Assembly (NCBI GenBank): GCA_016235445.1
Contig: JACRLB010000020.1
Location: 1-64,000, forward strand
DNA length: 64,000 bases
Origin: Chloroflexota bacterium
Lineage (GTDB): Bacteria; Chloroflexota; Anaerolineae; Anaerolineales; Villigracilaceae
Reading direction: 5' to 3'
Positions 1-7,757 of this stretch are shown here, piece after piece. The position numbers and the translations under genes were made by a program. Every line of letters begins with the position of its first letter. Position 1 is the first letter of the stretch. The notes beneath the pieces are model-generated. The model saw only the letters and a list, made by a program, of their open reading frames with translations. It had not been told where the DNA came from and did not search any database.

Positions 1-136
1 CTGTCGGTTACTGCAAGACTATATAGCAACATTGATCATTTCAATCGCCAAAATGTATACGATGTACTGTCGGTTGTTAAGGTACGAATCTATACGATGA
101 TCTGTCGGTTAAATCTTATACGATGTACTGTCGGTT
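1..136. repeat. Direct 20-bp repeat cluster
   Basis: The unit TATACGATGTACTGTCGGTT occurs at 56-75 and 117-136, with a two-base variant at 91-110 and the last nine bases at 1-9. The spacing is irregular (66, 35 and 26 bases between unit ends), so this is not a CRISPR array. The last unit overlaps the apparent start of the first gene. The units contain no inverted repeat long enough for a terminator. The cluster may continue to the left of the window. Function unknown: repeated operator sites or a small expanding repeat are both possible. Confidence 0.85.
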
Positions 137-890
137 CGCAGGTACTCGACAACTTTTATCCTTGATAGTGTATCAGGTGAGAATGGTTTATTCCTGGGGG
201 CATACTGCCTCGATGATCATATTCATTGGAGTAGCGCTGCTTCTGTCACGGCAAATTAAACCAGATGCCTACCGTAATTTTTATCATATTTTAGAGCCAC
301 TATTTCCGCTTATGATGACCTATTTGTTTACCAACATAATATTGAAGGAACAACACCAGCGCACCCTGGCATTGAGCAGTGTAACGCAGTTTTCTTTGCC
401 ATTCATTTTCAGCATCCGTCTATTACTAACGATTTTATTTACTGTAAGCCTGATAGTCATCATGGCGCTGATTATCAACACCTCCCCCCCGCCTCCCGCA
501 GATTATACATTCCCATTAGATCCGTCCATGTTGTCAAATCATTGGGCAGAGTATTTTCCAGGTGATTCTAACGATGTTCCCGCAATTTTATTAACATTTG
601 GTCCGCCGATTTTGTTGCTGGCAGGAATTGGAACAACATTAGCCCATATAACCGCCGACATTCGCACTGGGAATTTTGTGGTTTTCTGTATCTGGTTTTT
701 AAACCGATCAATCGGTTTAACCCTGGACTCCCATCCACTTTTCCAATATGTCTACTTTTTCGCGCGGAGCGTAGGCACAAACGAATGGATTGCGCCGAAA
801 ATATTTCAACTGTTTCTTGGAATTGCATTTTTGGCGTGGAGTTGGCTCCTTTTGCATAAACCAGAACGCTTGTTACGTAATCTGGCCTAG
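123..890 (+). CDS. ABC-2-like membrane protein, N-terminus uncertain
   Basis: Predicted polytopic membrane protein of at most 255 residues with about six hydrophobic segments (roughly residues 29-42, 55-72, 90-118, 155-175, 183-198, 232-247). The pattern of a short basic N-terminus, paired helices and an extracytoplasmic loop (about 120-150) resembles permease subunits of ABC-2 type exporters, but no ATPase lies beside it in the window, so the assignment is weak. The first ATG is inside the 20-bp repeat and would encode residues from repeat DNA; an ATG at 183 (MVYSW) is an alternative. The original 5' end may have been replaced by the repeat. No ribosome binding site is obvious before either start. 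A stop is followed by the next gene 78 bases later. Confidence 0.6.
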   Translation: MYCRFAGTRQLLSLIVYQVRMVYSWGHTASMIIFIGVALLLSRQIKPDAYRNFYHILEPLFPLMMTYLFTNIILKEQHQRTLALSSVTQFSLPFIFSIRLLLTILFTVSLIVIMALIINTSPPPPADYTFPLDPSMLSNHWAEYFPGDSNDVPAILLTFGPPILLLAGIGTTLAHITADIRTGNFVVFCIWFLNRSIGLTLDSHPLFQYVYFFARSVGTNEWIAPKIFQLFLGIAFLAWSWLLLHKPERLLRNLA

Positions 891-967
891 CGATTAGATT
901 CAGACCAAAGACCAAAAGAACTTCCCAAATAAAGAGATTGTATGGTAACTTATAGCAATATAAGAAT

Positions 968-1789
968 ATGCCCATCCAATTGAACACCCTCAGCCAGTCC
1001 TCCTTGCAGGATTACAACGACTGTCCGCGCAGGTTCGAACTGCGCTATCTTCAACAACTTGCGTATCCCGCCATCGAAACCGAACCCGCGCACGAAAATG
1101 AAAAACATCAAAAAGAGGGCGAATATTTTCATCGCCTCGCGCAACAGCATCTCATCGGCATTCCCGCAGAGCAGATCGCAAAACTCGCCAATACCGAAAA
1201 CCTGCAACGGTGGTGGGATCACTTCACAAACGCGAAAGACCTGACAGGTCTCGCAAACCTGACAGGTCTTAAAACTGAGATCACCCTCTCCGCGCCGCTT
1301 GGCAAATTCCGCCTCGTTGCAAAATATGACCTGATCGGATTCGACCGCGACAAAATCTACATCTACGATTGGAAGACCTATCGCAAACGCCCCAAAAACG
1401 AATGGCTTGCCATCCGCTGGCAAACGCGGGTGTATCGCGCCCTGCTCGTGCAGGCGGGCGCGCATCTCAACGGCGGCAACGCCATCCGGCCTGAGCAAAT
1501 CGAAATGGTTTATTGGTTTCCAGATTTTCCAAACGACCCCGCGCGATTTGCCTACAAGGCAGATCAATTCAAAAGGGATTGGGACGCACTCACAAAACTT
1601 GCGGATGAAATAACAACCGCTTCTTCCCACCCGAAAACTGATGAAGTCTCGAAATGCAGTTACTGCCCCTACAGATCCTACTGCAATCGCGGAGTCCGCG
1701 CGGGCGAAGCGCCTGACACAGAACTCGAAACCGAAGCCGAGGAGTTATTCGATATCAACTTTGAACAGATCGGCGAGATCGAGTTTTAG
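968..1789 (+). CDS. PD-(D/E)XK nuclease, Cas4/AddB-type with Fe-S cysteines
   Basis: 273-residue protein of the RecB-like PDDEXK_1 superfamily. The nuclease core is visible: His55 in the helix after the N-terminal motif, Asp121 (AKYDLIGF), and Asp134-x-Lys136 (YDWKTYR), followed by the QxxxY-like RWQTRVYRALL. One cysteine near the N-terminus (Cys19, NDCPRRFEL) and three at the C-terminus (Cys230, Cys233, Cys239) match the 4Fe-4S staple of Cas4 and AddB nucleases. It stands alone, with no helicase or cas genes nearby, so a general DNA repair or processing role is more likely than CRISPR adaptation. Residues about 90-102 (DLTGLANLTGLK) are encoded by two copies of a short palindromic repeat inserted in frame. 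The start has only a weak upstream Shine-Dalgarno sequence. Confidence 0.85.
   Translation: MPIQLNTLSQSSLQDYNDCPRRFELRYLQQLAYPAIETEPAHENEKHQKEGEYFHRLAQQHLIGIPAEQIAKLANTENLQRWWDHFTNAKDLTGLANLTGLKTEITLSAPLGKFRLVAKYDLIGFDRDKIYIYDWKTYRKRPKNEWLAIRWQTRVYRALLVQAGAHLNGGNAIRPEQIEMVYWFPDFPNDPARFAYKADQFKRDWDALTKLADEITTASSHPKTDEVSKCSYCPYRSYCNRGVRAGEAPDTELETEAEELFDINFEQIGEIEF
1237..1270 (+). repeat. Intragenic CCTGACAGGT palindromic repeats
   Basis: Two near-palindromic units, AGACCTGACAGGTCT at 1237-1251 and AACCTGACAGGTCTT at 1256-1270, lie in frame inside the PD-(D/E)XK nuclease gene. The same core forms the hairpin arms at 2746-2779, so an intergenic-type repeat has entered coding sequence without breaking the frame. 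Confidence 0.8.
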
Positions 1790-1848
1790 CGGTCAAAATA
1801 AAAAGAGACAGGCGTTCACCTGTCCCTTTGGGTACGATTGCCAGACGA

Positions 1849-2736
1849 TTACACGATCTCTGCTTCCGCTTTTCGCATGGACTTGAAAGATTCAATCGCC
1901 ACAGCCAGCATATCCAGGTCTGGCCTGCGGGTGGTGAGACGCTGTAAAGCCAGGTTGGGCTTGATCAACATTTGAACAATGGGGTTACCCAAATGATTCG
2001 CCGTCCAGCGGATGTATTCGACGGCGATGCCTGCCAGGATGGGGATGAATAAAATACGGGTGGCGAGCCGCCATAAAATGGACATCGGCCCCAACGCAGT
2101 GAACACCAAAATGGATAACAAAACCAGCGTGAGCAGAAAAGCCGTCCCACAGCGGGGATGTTCGATTGGATAGTTCGTCACAACTTCAGGGGTCAATTCC
2201 GCGCCTGCTTCGTAGGCGTTGATGGTTTTATGTTCTGCGCCGTGATACATAAACACGCGCTTCACATCGGGCATGAAGCCGATTCCCCAAATGTAGCCGA
2301 TCAGGAGCAAAAGACGAAGCAAGCCTTCCAGCAAATTCCCCGCCCACAGAGCGGTTGTGTTTTGAGCAAGCAAATGCTCCACCCAACCGCCGATGCCAGC
2401 GGGGAGCAAAAAGAAGAGTCCAATGCCAAAGGCGAGAGACAGCCCCAAAGTTAAATAAAGAGCCGGTCCTTCCAGCTTTTCATCCTCACCGGTTTGGGTA
2501 TTCGCCGAAAGCGTGAGGGCGCGCATCCCCAATCCGAGCGCATCCCAAAGCAAAATTCCGCCGCGCAAAAACGGGACTTTCGTAACGCCAGAGCGATAGA
2601 GGTTCGCAAGTTTTTCGGTGTGGACAACAATATTGCCCTCAGGCGCGCGCATGGCAATGGCAAATGCTTTTTGCCCGCGCATCATCACGCCTTCGATCAC
2701 GGCCTGGCCGCCATAAGTTATTATTCGATCTTCCAT
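1849..2736 (-). CDS. DUF1385 family membrane protein
   Basis: 295-residue protein of the DUF1385 (YqhQ-like) family. The N-terminal GGQAVIEGVMMRG is the family signature; the middle carries hydrophobic segments (about 105-130, 140-160, 205-235) and the conserved YHGAEHKTINAYE block with HPRCGT following, which in this family surrounds the membrane core. Length is normal. Function is not established; family members are often encoded near ribosomal release factor or rpmE genes, but here the neighbours are an M20 peptidase upstream and a nuclease that converges on it. An ATG start gives the complete signature. A 14-bp stem hairpin separates it from the upstream peptidase gene on the same strand. 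Confidence 0.9.
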   Translation of the reverse strand: MEDRIITYGGQAVIEGVMMRGQKAFAIAMRAPEGNIVVHTEKLANLYRSGVTKVPFLRGGILLWDALGLGMRALTLSANTQTGEDEKLEGPALYLTLGLSLAFGIGLFFLLPAGIGGWVEHLLAQNTTALWAGNLLEGLLRLLLLIGYIWGIGFMPDVKRVFMYHGAEHKTINAYEAGAELTPEVVTNYPIEHPRCGTAFLLTLVLLSILVFTALGPMSILWRLATRILFIPILAGIAVEYIRWTANHLGNPIVQMLIKPNLALQRLTTRRPDLDMLAVAIESFKSMRKAEAEIV

Positions 2737-2745
2737 ATAAACTCC

Positions 2746-2779
2746 AGACCTGACAGGTTTTTAATAACCTGTCAGGTCT
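2746..2779. terminator. Palindromic repeat, possible terminator of the M20 gene
   Basis: A perfect 14-bp inverted repeat (2746-2759 and 2766-2779) with a six-base loop lies just past the stop of the M20 peptidase on the minus strand. The arm core CCTGACAGGT is shared with the repeats inside the nuclease gene at 1237-1270, so the hairpin is a member of a repeat family. A short T run sits in the arm rather than after the stem, making intrinsic termination uncertain. Confidence 0.6.
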
Positions 2780-2784
2780 CTTCT

Positions 2785-4155
2785 TTATTTAAAATTATAG
2801 AAAAAGTGAGTAAAGGCTTCGATGCCTTTATACCATGTGGGCAAGTGCAGGCGCTCATTCGGTGAGTGGACGTTGTCATCGGGCAAGCCGAAACCAGTCA
2901 ACAACGAATCCGCGCCGACATATTTTTGCAGGAGAACCACCGAGCCAATCGAGCCGCCTTCGCGTTTGAAATATGGGCGTTTGCCCCACACAGTTTCAAG
3001 CGCATTCGCAAGAGCCTGCACGCCAGCAGAGTCGGTTTCCACCAAAGCCGCGCCTGCGTTGTGCAAATTGATCAATTCCCATTTGATGGTCTTCGGCGCA
3101 TTCTTTTTGAGATAGGCCTTCATCTGTTTGGTTACTTCTTCAGGAGTTTGATCGGGCACGAGGCGGCAGGAAATTTTCGCCATCGCCCAAGCAGGCAGAA
3201 CGGTCTTGGAGCCTTGCCCGGTAAAACCCGAAAGCAAACCATTCACTTCCAAAGTCGGGCGCGCGCCCACGCGTTCGGATGGAATAAATTGCGGCTCGCC
3301 CCACAAAGCTGGCACGCCAGTCATCGCGATCAATTCCTTGTTGCTGACGGGCAATCGTTTGAAATCTTCGCGTTCCTTCTTGCTCAACTTGCGGACCTTG
3401 TCGTAATAACCCGGCAGAGTCACCTTTCCATTTTTGTCGTGCATACCCGCGACCAGTTCGATCAACGCCTGCGCGGGATTGTGAATCGTCCCGCCGAACA
3501 AGCCGGAGTGCAGATCTTTGTCCGGGCCGTACACCTTCAACTCAAAATAAGCAAGACCGCGCAAGCCAGTAGTGATGGTCGGCTTGTCGGGTCCCATCAT
3601 GCCTGCATCGGGGTTCAAACAAAAATCACAGGCCAGCAATTCTTTATTATTTTTGATGAATTCTCCGAGATGCTCCGACCCGATTTCTTCCTCGCCTTCG
3701 ACCAGCCACTTAAGATTGACGGGCGCTCCTGTCGTGCGGACAATTGCTTCGACCGCTTTGAGAGACACCACGACCTGGCCTTTCATATCCGAAGAGCCGC
3801 GCGCGAAAAGATAATCGCCGCGCACTTCCGCCTTGAACGGGTCGGAGGTCCACAACTCGATTGGGTCAACGGGCTGGACATCGTAATGGCCGTAGATCAT
3901 CACCGTTGGCGCGGACTTTCCCGCACCGAGCCACTCGCCATAAACCACGGGATGCCCGCCTGTCGGCATGATCTGCACATTGTCCATTTTGATGGAACGC
4001 AACTGTGCGGCCACCCACTCGGCGGCGCGCTGGACATCGCCCTTGTTTTCATCGAGAGTAGAGATGGAGGGAATGGCGAGAAACTCTTTCAGCTGACTCA
4101 AATAACGGCCACTGTTTCCGCGAACGTACTCCAATGCTTTCTGAACATCTGACAT
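2785..4155 (-). CDS. M20 family dipeptidase/carboxypeptidase
   Basis: 456-residue zinc metallopeptidase of family M20 (dipeptidase/CNDP-like length). Metal and catalytic residues are visible: His90 and Asp92 in YGHYDVQP, bridging Asp123 in RGSSDMKGQ, the general-base pair EGEEE at 154-156, Asp183 (NPDAG), and the C-terminal His in the DNVHSPNE motif. The lid/dimerisation domain (about 200-330) contains the DLHSGLFGG motif. No signal peptide, so it acts in the cytosol on short peptides. This fits the peptide substrate-binding protein encoded next and the amino-acid-fermenting genes further on. An AGGAG ribosome binding site precedes the ATG. Confidence 0.92.
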   Translation of the reverse strand: MSDVQKALEYVRGNSGRYLSQLKEFLAIPSISTLDENKGDVQRAAEWVAAQLRSIKMDNVQIMPTGGHPVVYGEWLGAGKSAPTVMIYGHYDVQPVDPIELWTSDPFKAEVRGDYLFARGSSDMKGQVVVSLKAVEAIVRTTGAPVNLKWLVEGEEEIGSEHLGEFIKNNKELLACDFCLNPDAGMMGPDKPTITTGLRGLAYFELKVYGPDKDLHSGLFGGTIHNPAQALIELVAGMHDKNGKVTLPGYYDKVRKLSKKEREDFKRLPVSNKELIAMTGVPALWGEPQFIPSERVGARPTLEVNGLLSGFTGQGSKTVLPAWAMAKISCRLVPDQTPEEVTKQMKAYLKKNAPKTIKWELINLHNAGAALVETDSAGVQALANALETVWGKRPYFKREGGSIGSVVLLQKYVGADSLLTGFGLPDDNVHSPNERLHLPTWYKGIEAFTHFFYNFK

Positions 4156-4176
4156 GGTTGCTTCTCCTTATTTAAT

Positions 4177-4289
4177 TAGGACTTACGCAAGACCACAAGA
4201 ACTGCCGCAAATTCGCACTAATTTTTTAAGAAATTCGCGAAAATTCGCGAAAATTCGCGGCCAAAAGATTTTGAACTGCGTAAGCCCTA
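4177..4289. mobile_element. MITE-like element with 13-bp terminal inverted repeats
   Basis: Terminal inverted repeats TAGGACTTACGCA (4177-4189) and its complement with one mismatch (4277-4289) enclose about 87 bases containing a triple direct repeat AAATTCGCGA (4231-4260). The ends include TA, consistent with a TA target duplication. No open reading frame is present. It fills the gap between the M20 gene and the substrate-binding protein gene. Confidence 0.65.
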
Positions 4290-4314
4290 TTAATGTACCG
4301 CGACAAATAAATAT

Positions 4315-5997
4315 CTATGGCGCCGGTGATGTTTGCTCTTCAAGCGAACGGCGGGTCACAAGATACCATTCCGTAATCAACGCCAGCCTGTCGCTGACGT
4401 CATACATCGGCGCAACCTGCACGCCCTGTACCTGCACATCCACGCCGTAGGAATAGACCGGGTAATACAAAGGCAGGGACGGCATATCCTTCGTAAACAC
4501 CACCTGGAAATTACGATACAAACGCGCGCGCTCGGTAAAGTCTGCGGCGGTGCGGGCGGTTTCGAGGAACTCGCTCGCGGTGCGGTTGTCCCATTGCGAG
4601 TAGTTCTGTCCGCCTGTGGCTTCGGATTGATGCCAGAACAAATATGGGTCGGGGTCTGGCGTGCGGGATGTGTTCAAATCTGCAAGGGCGGCCATGTAAT
4701 TTCGTGTGGTGAGAAAGTCGTTCACGAGCGAGTCGTAGGCAACGGCTTGCAAATCAATTCTCACGCCGATCATCGCCCAATCCGATTGGATGGCTTGAGC
4801 GATTTGAGCGTGGAGCGTGTCATCGGGATGTATCAGGGTAAAGGTCAGAAATTGACCGTCTTTGGCGCGCACATCCCCACCGCCAGGGGGAATCACATAT
4901 CCCTCTTGTTTGAGCAATGCCATGGCGGCATCAGGATCATATTCAAAGGTTTCGATCTCTTCGTAATACGCCCATGAACCGGGCAGAATAGGGCCGTTCG
5001 CAATGACCGCCTGTCCCTTCAAAATGTGGGAGACGATGATGTTGCGGTTGACACCCAGCAAAAGTGCGCGGCGTACGCTGGCATTTTGTAAAAATGGAAC
5101 ATTCGGATTGTTATTGTTCAGGAACACCAATCCCATTTGCGGAAGGCGGCTGGTGTAGACGGACAAAGTCGGCTCCATCAACGCCTGACCGAGAACATCA
5201 TTTGTTATCTGACTGATGCCAAGCACTTCCCCTTGCTGATACGCCTCAAACGCAGCAGAGGAACTTGGGTAATACCGAAAAACAACCTGCTCGATAAATG
5301 GGGGCCGTATGAAATAGTCGGGGTTGGGGATGAGCACCACCCCTGTGATTTGCCCGCCGCTCGTCAACAAGCTATCGAACTTGTACGGGCCAGCGCCCAC
5401 GGGATGTAAATTAAACTCCGCAGTGGCAAGCTGGTCGGCAGGGATGGATTCCAGCAGGTGCTTTGGCAGGACGCCAAAGGTGGCATAATCCAAAAATGGG
5501 GCAAACGGTTCAGGTAGCCTGACTTGAAGTGTCTTATCGTCAAGCTTCTTTATTTCAACTTGAGACCACAGGTCTTTCACGTCCTGCGGAAAGAGCGAGC
5601 CAGCGCTCTTGATCAACTCAATGGTGAAGATGACATCGTCACTCGTCACAGGCTGTCCATCATGCCAGAGCGCATTTGGGCGGATGGAAAAGTTGTATAT
5701 CTTGCCATCTGCTGAAGCTCCCCATGCATCTGCCAGGTCAGGTTGAGGCAGGCCGCGCGAATCGAATCGCATCAACCCGCTGAAGATCAGTCGATCCACA
5801 TCGCGGTCTGCGGAGTTGTTCCAATCCAACATCGGGTTGAGCCGTCCCATCGACCCCACCAGCGCTTCGGTGTAAATTCCACCGGGCGCGGCCTCAGGCG
5901 ATGTAACAACACTTACAGGTTGCTGGCTGAGCAATAGCAACGCTACGATCACTATTGTGACGGCAACAACCAGAATTTGCCAGCGTAATTTTTTCAT
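4315..5997 (-). CDS. ABC transporter substrate-binding protein, family 5 (peptides)
   Basis: 560-residue extracytoplasmic solute receptor of the SBP_bac_5 family (DppA/OppA type). An N-terminal hydrophobic segment (about residues 8-24) serves as a signal sequence or membrane anchor; there is no lipobox cysteine, so it is probably membrane-anchored or secreted. Family hallmarks include the N-terminal block around LNPMLDWNNSADRDV and LIFSGLMRFD, LADAW, and the WHDGQPVTSDDVIFTIELI segment around residue 115. No permease or ATPase genes are adjacent, so the receptor is an orphan here. The M20 peptidase downstream on the same strand suggests a peptide-use context, although a MITE lies between them. 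The gene has a TATATA sequence just before the start codon and no clear Shine-Dalgarno. Confidence 0.88.
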   Translation of the reverse strand: MKKLRWQILVVAVTIVIVALLLLSQQPVSVVTSPEAAPGGIYTEALVGSMGRLNPMLDWNNSADRDVDRLIFSGLMRFDSRGLPQPDLADAWGASADGKIYNFSIRPNALWHDGQPVTSDDVIFTIELIKSAGSLFPQDVKDLWSQVEIKKLDDKTLQVRLPEPFAPFLDYATFGVLPKHLLESIPADQLATAEFNLHPVGAGPYKFDSLLTSGGQITGVVLIPNPDYFIRPPFIEQVVFRYYPSSSAAFEAYQQGEVLGISQITNDVLGQALMEPTLSVYTSRLPQMGLVFLNNNNPNVPFLQNASVRRALLLGVNRNIIVSHILKGQAVIANGPILPGSWAYYEEIETFEYDPDAAMALLKQEGYVIPPGGGDVRAKDGQFLTFTLIHPDDTLHAQIAQAIQSDWAMIGVRIDLQAVAYDSLVNDFLTTRNYMAALADLNTSRTPDPDPYLFWHQSEATGGQNYSQWDNRTASEFLETARTAADFTERARLYRNFQVVFTKDMPSLPLYYPVYSYGVDVQVQGVQVAPMYDVSDRLALITEWYLVTRRSLEEQTSPAP

Positions 5998-6079
5998 AGG
6001 TTATATATAACTCGCCTTACACGTCTGCGCTTCGACTACGAGCGGGAAAAGCGCCCGCTCTCCGCTCTGCGCGAATACT

Positions 6080-6125
6080 TCGTCCTGAGCGGAGCGAGAG
6101 TTCGCCGAGCGAAGTCGAAGGATGG
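6080..6125. repeat. Dispersed CGAAGTCGAAG / CCTGAGCGG repeat
   Basis: The segment around TCCTGAGCGGAGCGAGAG and GCGAAGTCGAAGG belongs to a dispersed repeat that recurs at about 60690-60785 and, in pieces, inside recJ (11150-11167, 12269-12290) and the hydrolase at 57158. Confidence 0.55.
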
Positions 6126-6172
6126 GCATTAGAAAACCAGAGTATTTTGCGTAAGGTTCATAAATAAAGAAA

Positions 6173-6211
6173 GGCCGCCGCCGCCCCAATACAGGGCAAG
6201 GAACGGCGGCC
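6173..6211 (-). terminator. Rho-independent terminator of secG
   Basis: Minus-strand stem of eight G/C-rich pairs (6204-6211 with 6173-6180) followed by TTTCTTTATTT, 22 bases after the secG stop. Confidence 0.75.
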
Positions 6212-6232
6212 CATCACTGGGGCTTGTGAGAA

Positions 6233-6457
6233 TTAGCGTCCGAGGATGATAATGGTGATCACAAGGCCGAAAAAGACCACGGAAAGTACAATCGTCACCC
6301 AGAAAAGGATGCGTTCGATACCGCGGCGGGCGGTGAATACGCCACCCGTGTCCGCGCCGGTTAAACCACCCAGCCCTGCGCCCTTGCTTTGCAGGATAAC
6401 GCTAAGGATCAAACCGACCGAGGTTATAATCAGCGAAATATTCAACAAACTAGCCAT
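6233..6457 (-). CDS. secG: Preprotein translocase subunit SecG
   Basis: 74-residue membrane protein with two transmembrane helices (about 4-22 and 50-71) joined by a cytosolic loop with the SecG signature: VILQSKGAGLGGLTG, then a GGVFTARRG stretch before the second helix. It is the small accessory subunit of the SecYEG translocon. The start at 6457 is supported by a strong AAGGAGG site eight bases upstream and by family length; an upstream in-frame start would add a non-conserved extension. The gene is followed by its own terminator and is divergently arranged with the PHP-domain gene, 85 bases apart. Confidence 0.93.
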   Translation of the reverse strand: MASLLNISLIITSVGLILSVILQSKGAGLGGLTGADTGGVFTARRGIERILFWVTIVLSVVFFGLVITIIILGR

Positions 6458-6542
6458 ACAATGTGCCTCCTTGAAATTAGCGGGCAAATTATACCTGTTC
6501 GGGAAGCGAATCGTCAAACTGCATAAGGATGAAAGATCAAGG

Positions 6543-7616
6543 ATGAAGGATGAAATAATAGAAGCCACGATCAACCTGCACATGCACACCCGCTATTCGG
6601 ATGGGAGCGGCCTGCACAGGGATATTGCCGCGGCGGCCCTCAAAGCCGGTGTGGATGTGGTCATCGTCACCGACCATAATATTCTCGTTCACGGGTTCGA
6701 AGGCTATTACAAGGAAAAGAACAAAAAGATACTCATGCTCATCGGCGAGGAAGTTCACGACCAGGCGCGCGACCCGCAGAAAAATCACCTGCTCGTCTTC
6801 GGCGCAAACCGTGAACTGGCTACCTTCGCAGAGAATCCGCAAAACCTGATCAACCAGGTGCGCGATTCAGGCGGGCTGGCCTTCCTTGCCCACCCCGATG
6901 ACCCCGAGGCAAAGGCCTTCAAGGAAACCGACATCTCATGGGTGGATTGGTCAGTGCAAAATTACACGGGCATCGAGCTATGGAATGCTCTGAGCGAACT
7001 AAAGACCGTTGTCCCCACCATACTGCATGGCGCATTTTATGCGTTTTTCCCTGCGCTCGTGGCGCACCAGCCTATTCCGAACACGCTCGCAAAATGGGAT
7101 GAATTGCTCTCGCACAGACAAAGGGTAGTAGCCATTGGCGGCTCGGATGCTCACGCCCTGAAAATGAATTTGGGACCGATCCACCGCGTGATTTTTCCCT
7201 ACGACTTCCACTTTCGCACCGTCAACACCCACGCGCTTCTTTCTGGACCGTTGAGCGGGGACGTGACCATTGACAGGTCCCTCATCTACAAAGCCCTCGC
7301 CGCTGGACATTGCTTCATCGGCTACGATCTCCCCGCCCCCACGAAAGGATTCCGCTTCACCGCCCAGGGACGGGATACCTCCGTTTCGATGGGCGATGAG
7401 ATTCCAGCGAAAGGCGGCGTGACCTTGCAGGCAAAAATACCGTCCACTGCCGAGGTTTTGCTTTTGAAAGATGGTCAGGTCATCCAAACCTGGAAAAACC
7501 AAACATCCTGCACCCACATCACCACCGAACCCGGCGTCTATCGTATTGAAATCTATCGCCGATACTTGGGCAAACGCCGTGGCTGGATTTATAGCAATCC
7601 GATTTATGTGAGGTAA
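6543..7616 (+). CDS. PHP-domain metal-dependent phosphoesterase-like protein
   Basis: 357-residue protein with an N-terminal PHP domain. His13 and His15 (NLHMHTRYSDG) plus Asp20 form the first metal motif, VIVTDHN the second, FLAHPDDP and GGSDAH later metal ligands. Such proteins hydrolyse phosphomonoesters or nucleotides, often with three metal ions; the substrate cannot be read from sequence. The C-terminal 80 residues form a separate beta-rich region with no recognised motif. The ATG at 6543 places the first metal motif close to the N-terminus, as usual in the family; the longer open frame upstream runs through secG antisense and is not credible. A strong hairpin follows the stop. Confidence 0.82.
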   Translation: MKDEIIEATINLHMHTRYSDGSGLHRDIAAAALKAGVDVVIVTDHNILVHGFEGYYKEKNKKILMLIGEEVHDQARDPQKNHLLVFGANRELATFAENPQNLINQVRDSGGLAFLAHPDDPEAKAFKETDISWVDWSVQNYTGIELWNALSELKTVVPTILHGAFYAFFPALVAHQPIPNTLAKWDELLSHRQRVVAIGGSDAHALKMNLGPIHRVIFPYDFHFRTVNTHALLSGPLSGDVTIDRSLIYKALAAGHCFIGYDLPAPTKGFRFTAQGRDTSVSMGDEIPAKGGVTLQAKIPSTAEVLLLKDGQVIQTWKNQTSCTHITTEPGVYRIEIYRRYLGKRRGWIYSNPIYVR

Positions 7617-7624
7617 TGAGTGAA

Positions 7625-7664
7625 ACCCCGAAGGGGTGGCAAAGCCCTGCCATCCCTTCGGGGT
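7625..7664 (+). terminator. Hairpin after the PHP gene (CCCCGAAGGG family)
   Basis: A 16-bp stem with one G-T pair (7625-7640 with 7649-7664) lies nine bases past the stop. No T tract follows. The CCCCGAAGGG arm recurs at 52072-52170, so it belongs to a repeat family that may also end transcription. Confidence 0.55.
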
Positions 7665-7757
7665 CGGATGAAAATCCTCGCGAAACCTTCTATTTAACGC
7701 AAAGCCGCTAAGATTCAAAAGATTTCCCCTATTGCCATCCCCTACTCATGGTTCATT

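Noticed and set aside
1..136. CRISPR array
   Set aside because: Units are 20 bp with spacings of 66, 35 and 26, no dyad, no regular spacers, and no cas genes; the Cas4-like nuclease nearby is not part of a cas operon.
950..1630. 226-codon minus-strand frame opposite the PD-(D/E)XK nuclease
   Set aside because: The plus-strand protein has all nuclease and Fe-S motifs; the antisense product has none.
2866..4152. Long plus-strand frame opposite the M20 peptidase gene
   Set aside because: It is the antisense shadow of a well-supported gene; composition is His/Arg-rich and no family motif is present. The same holds for plus-strand frames opposite the GT4 gene (17006-17911), aminotransferase genes (24100-24720, 25594-26367, 40164-40850) and others.
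6246..6542. N-terminal extension of the PHP protein
   Set aside because: The upstream 99 codons overlap secG entirely in antisense and precede an ATG with the metal motif at the expected distance.
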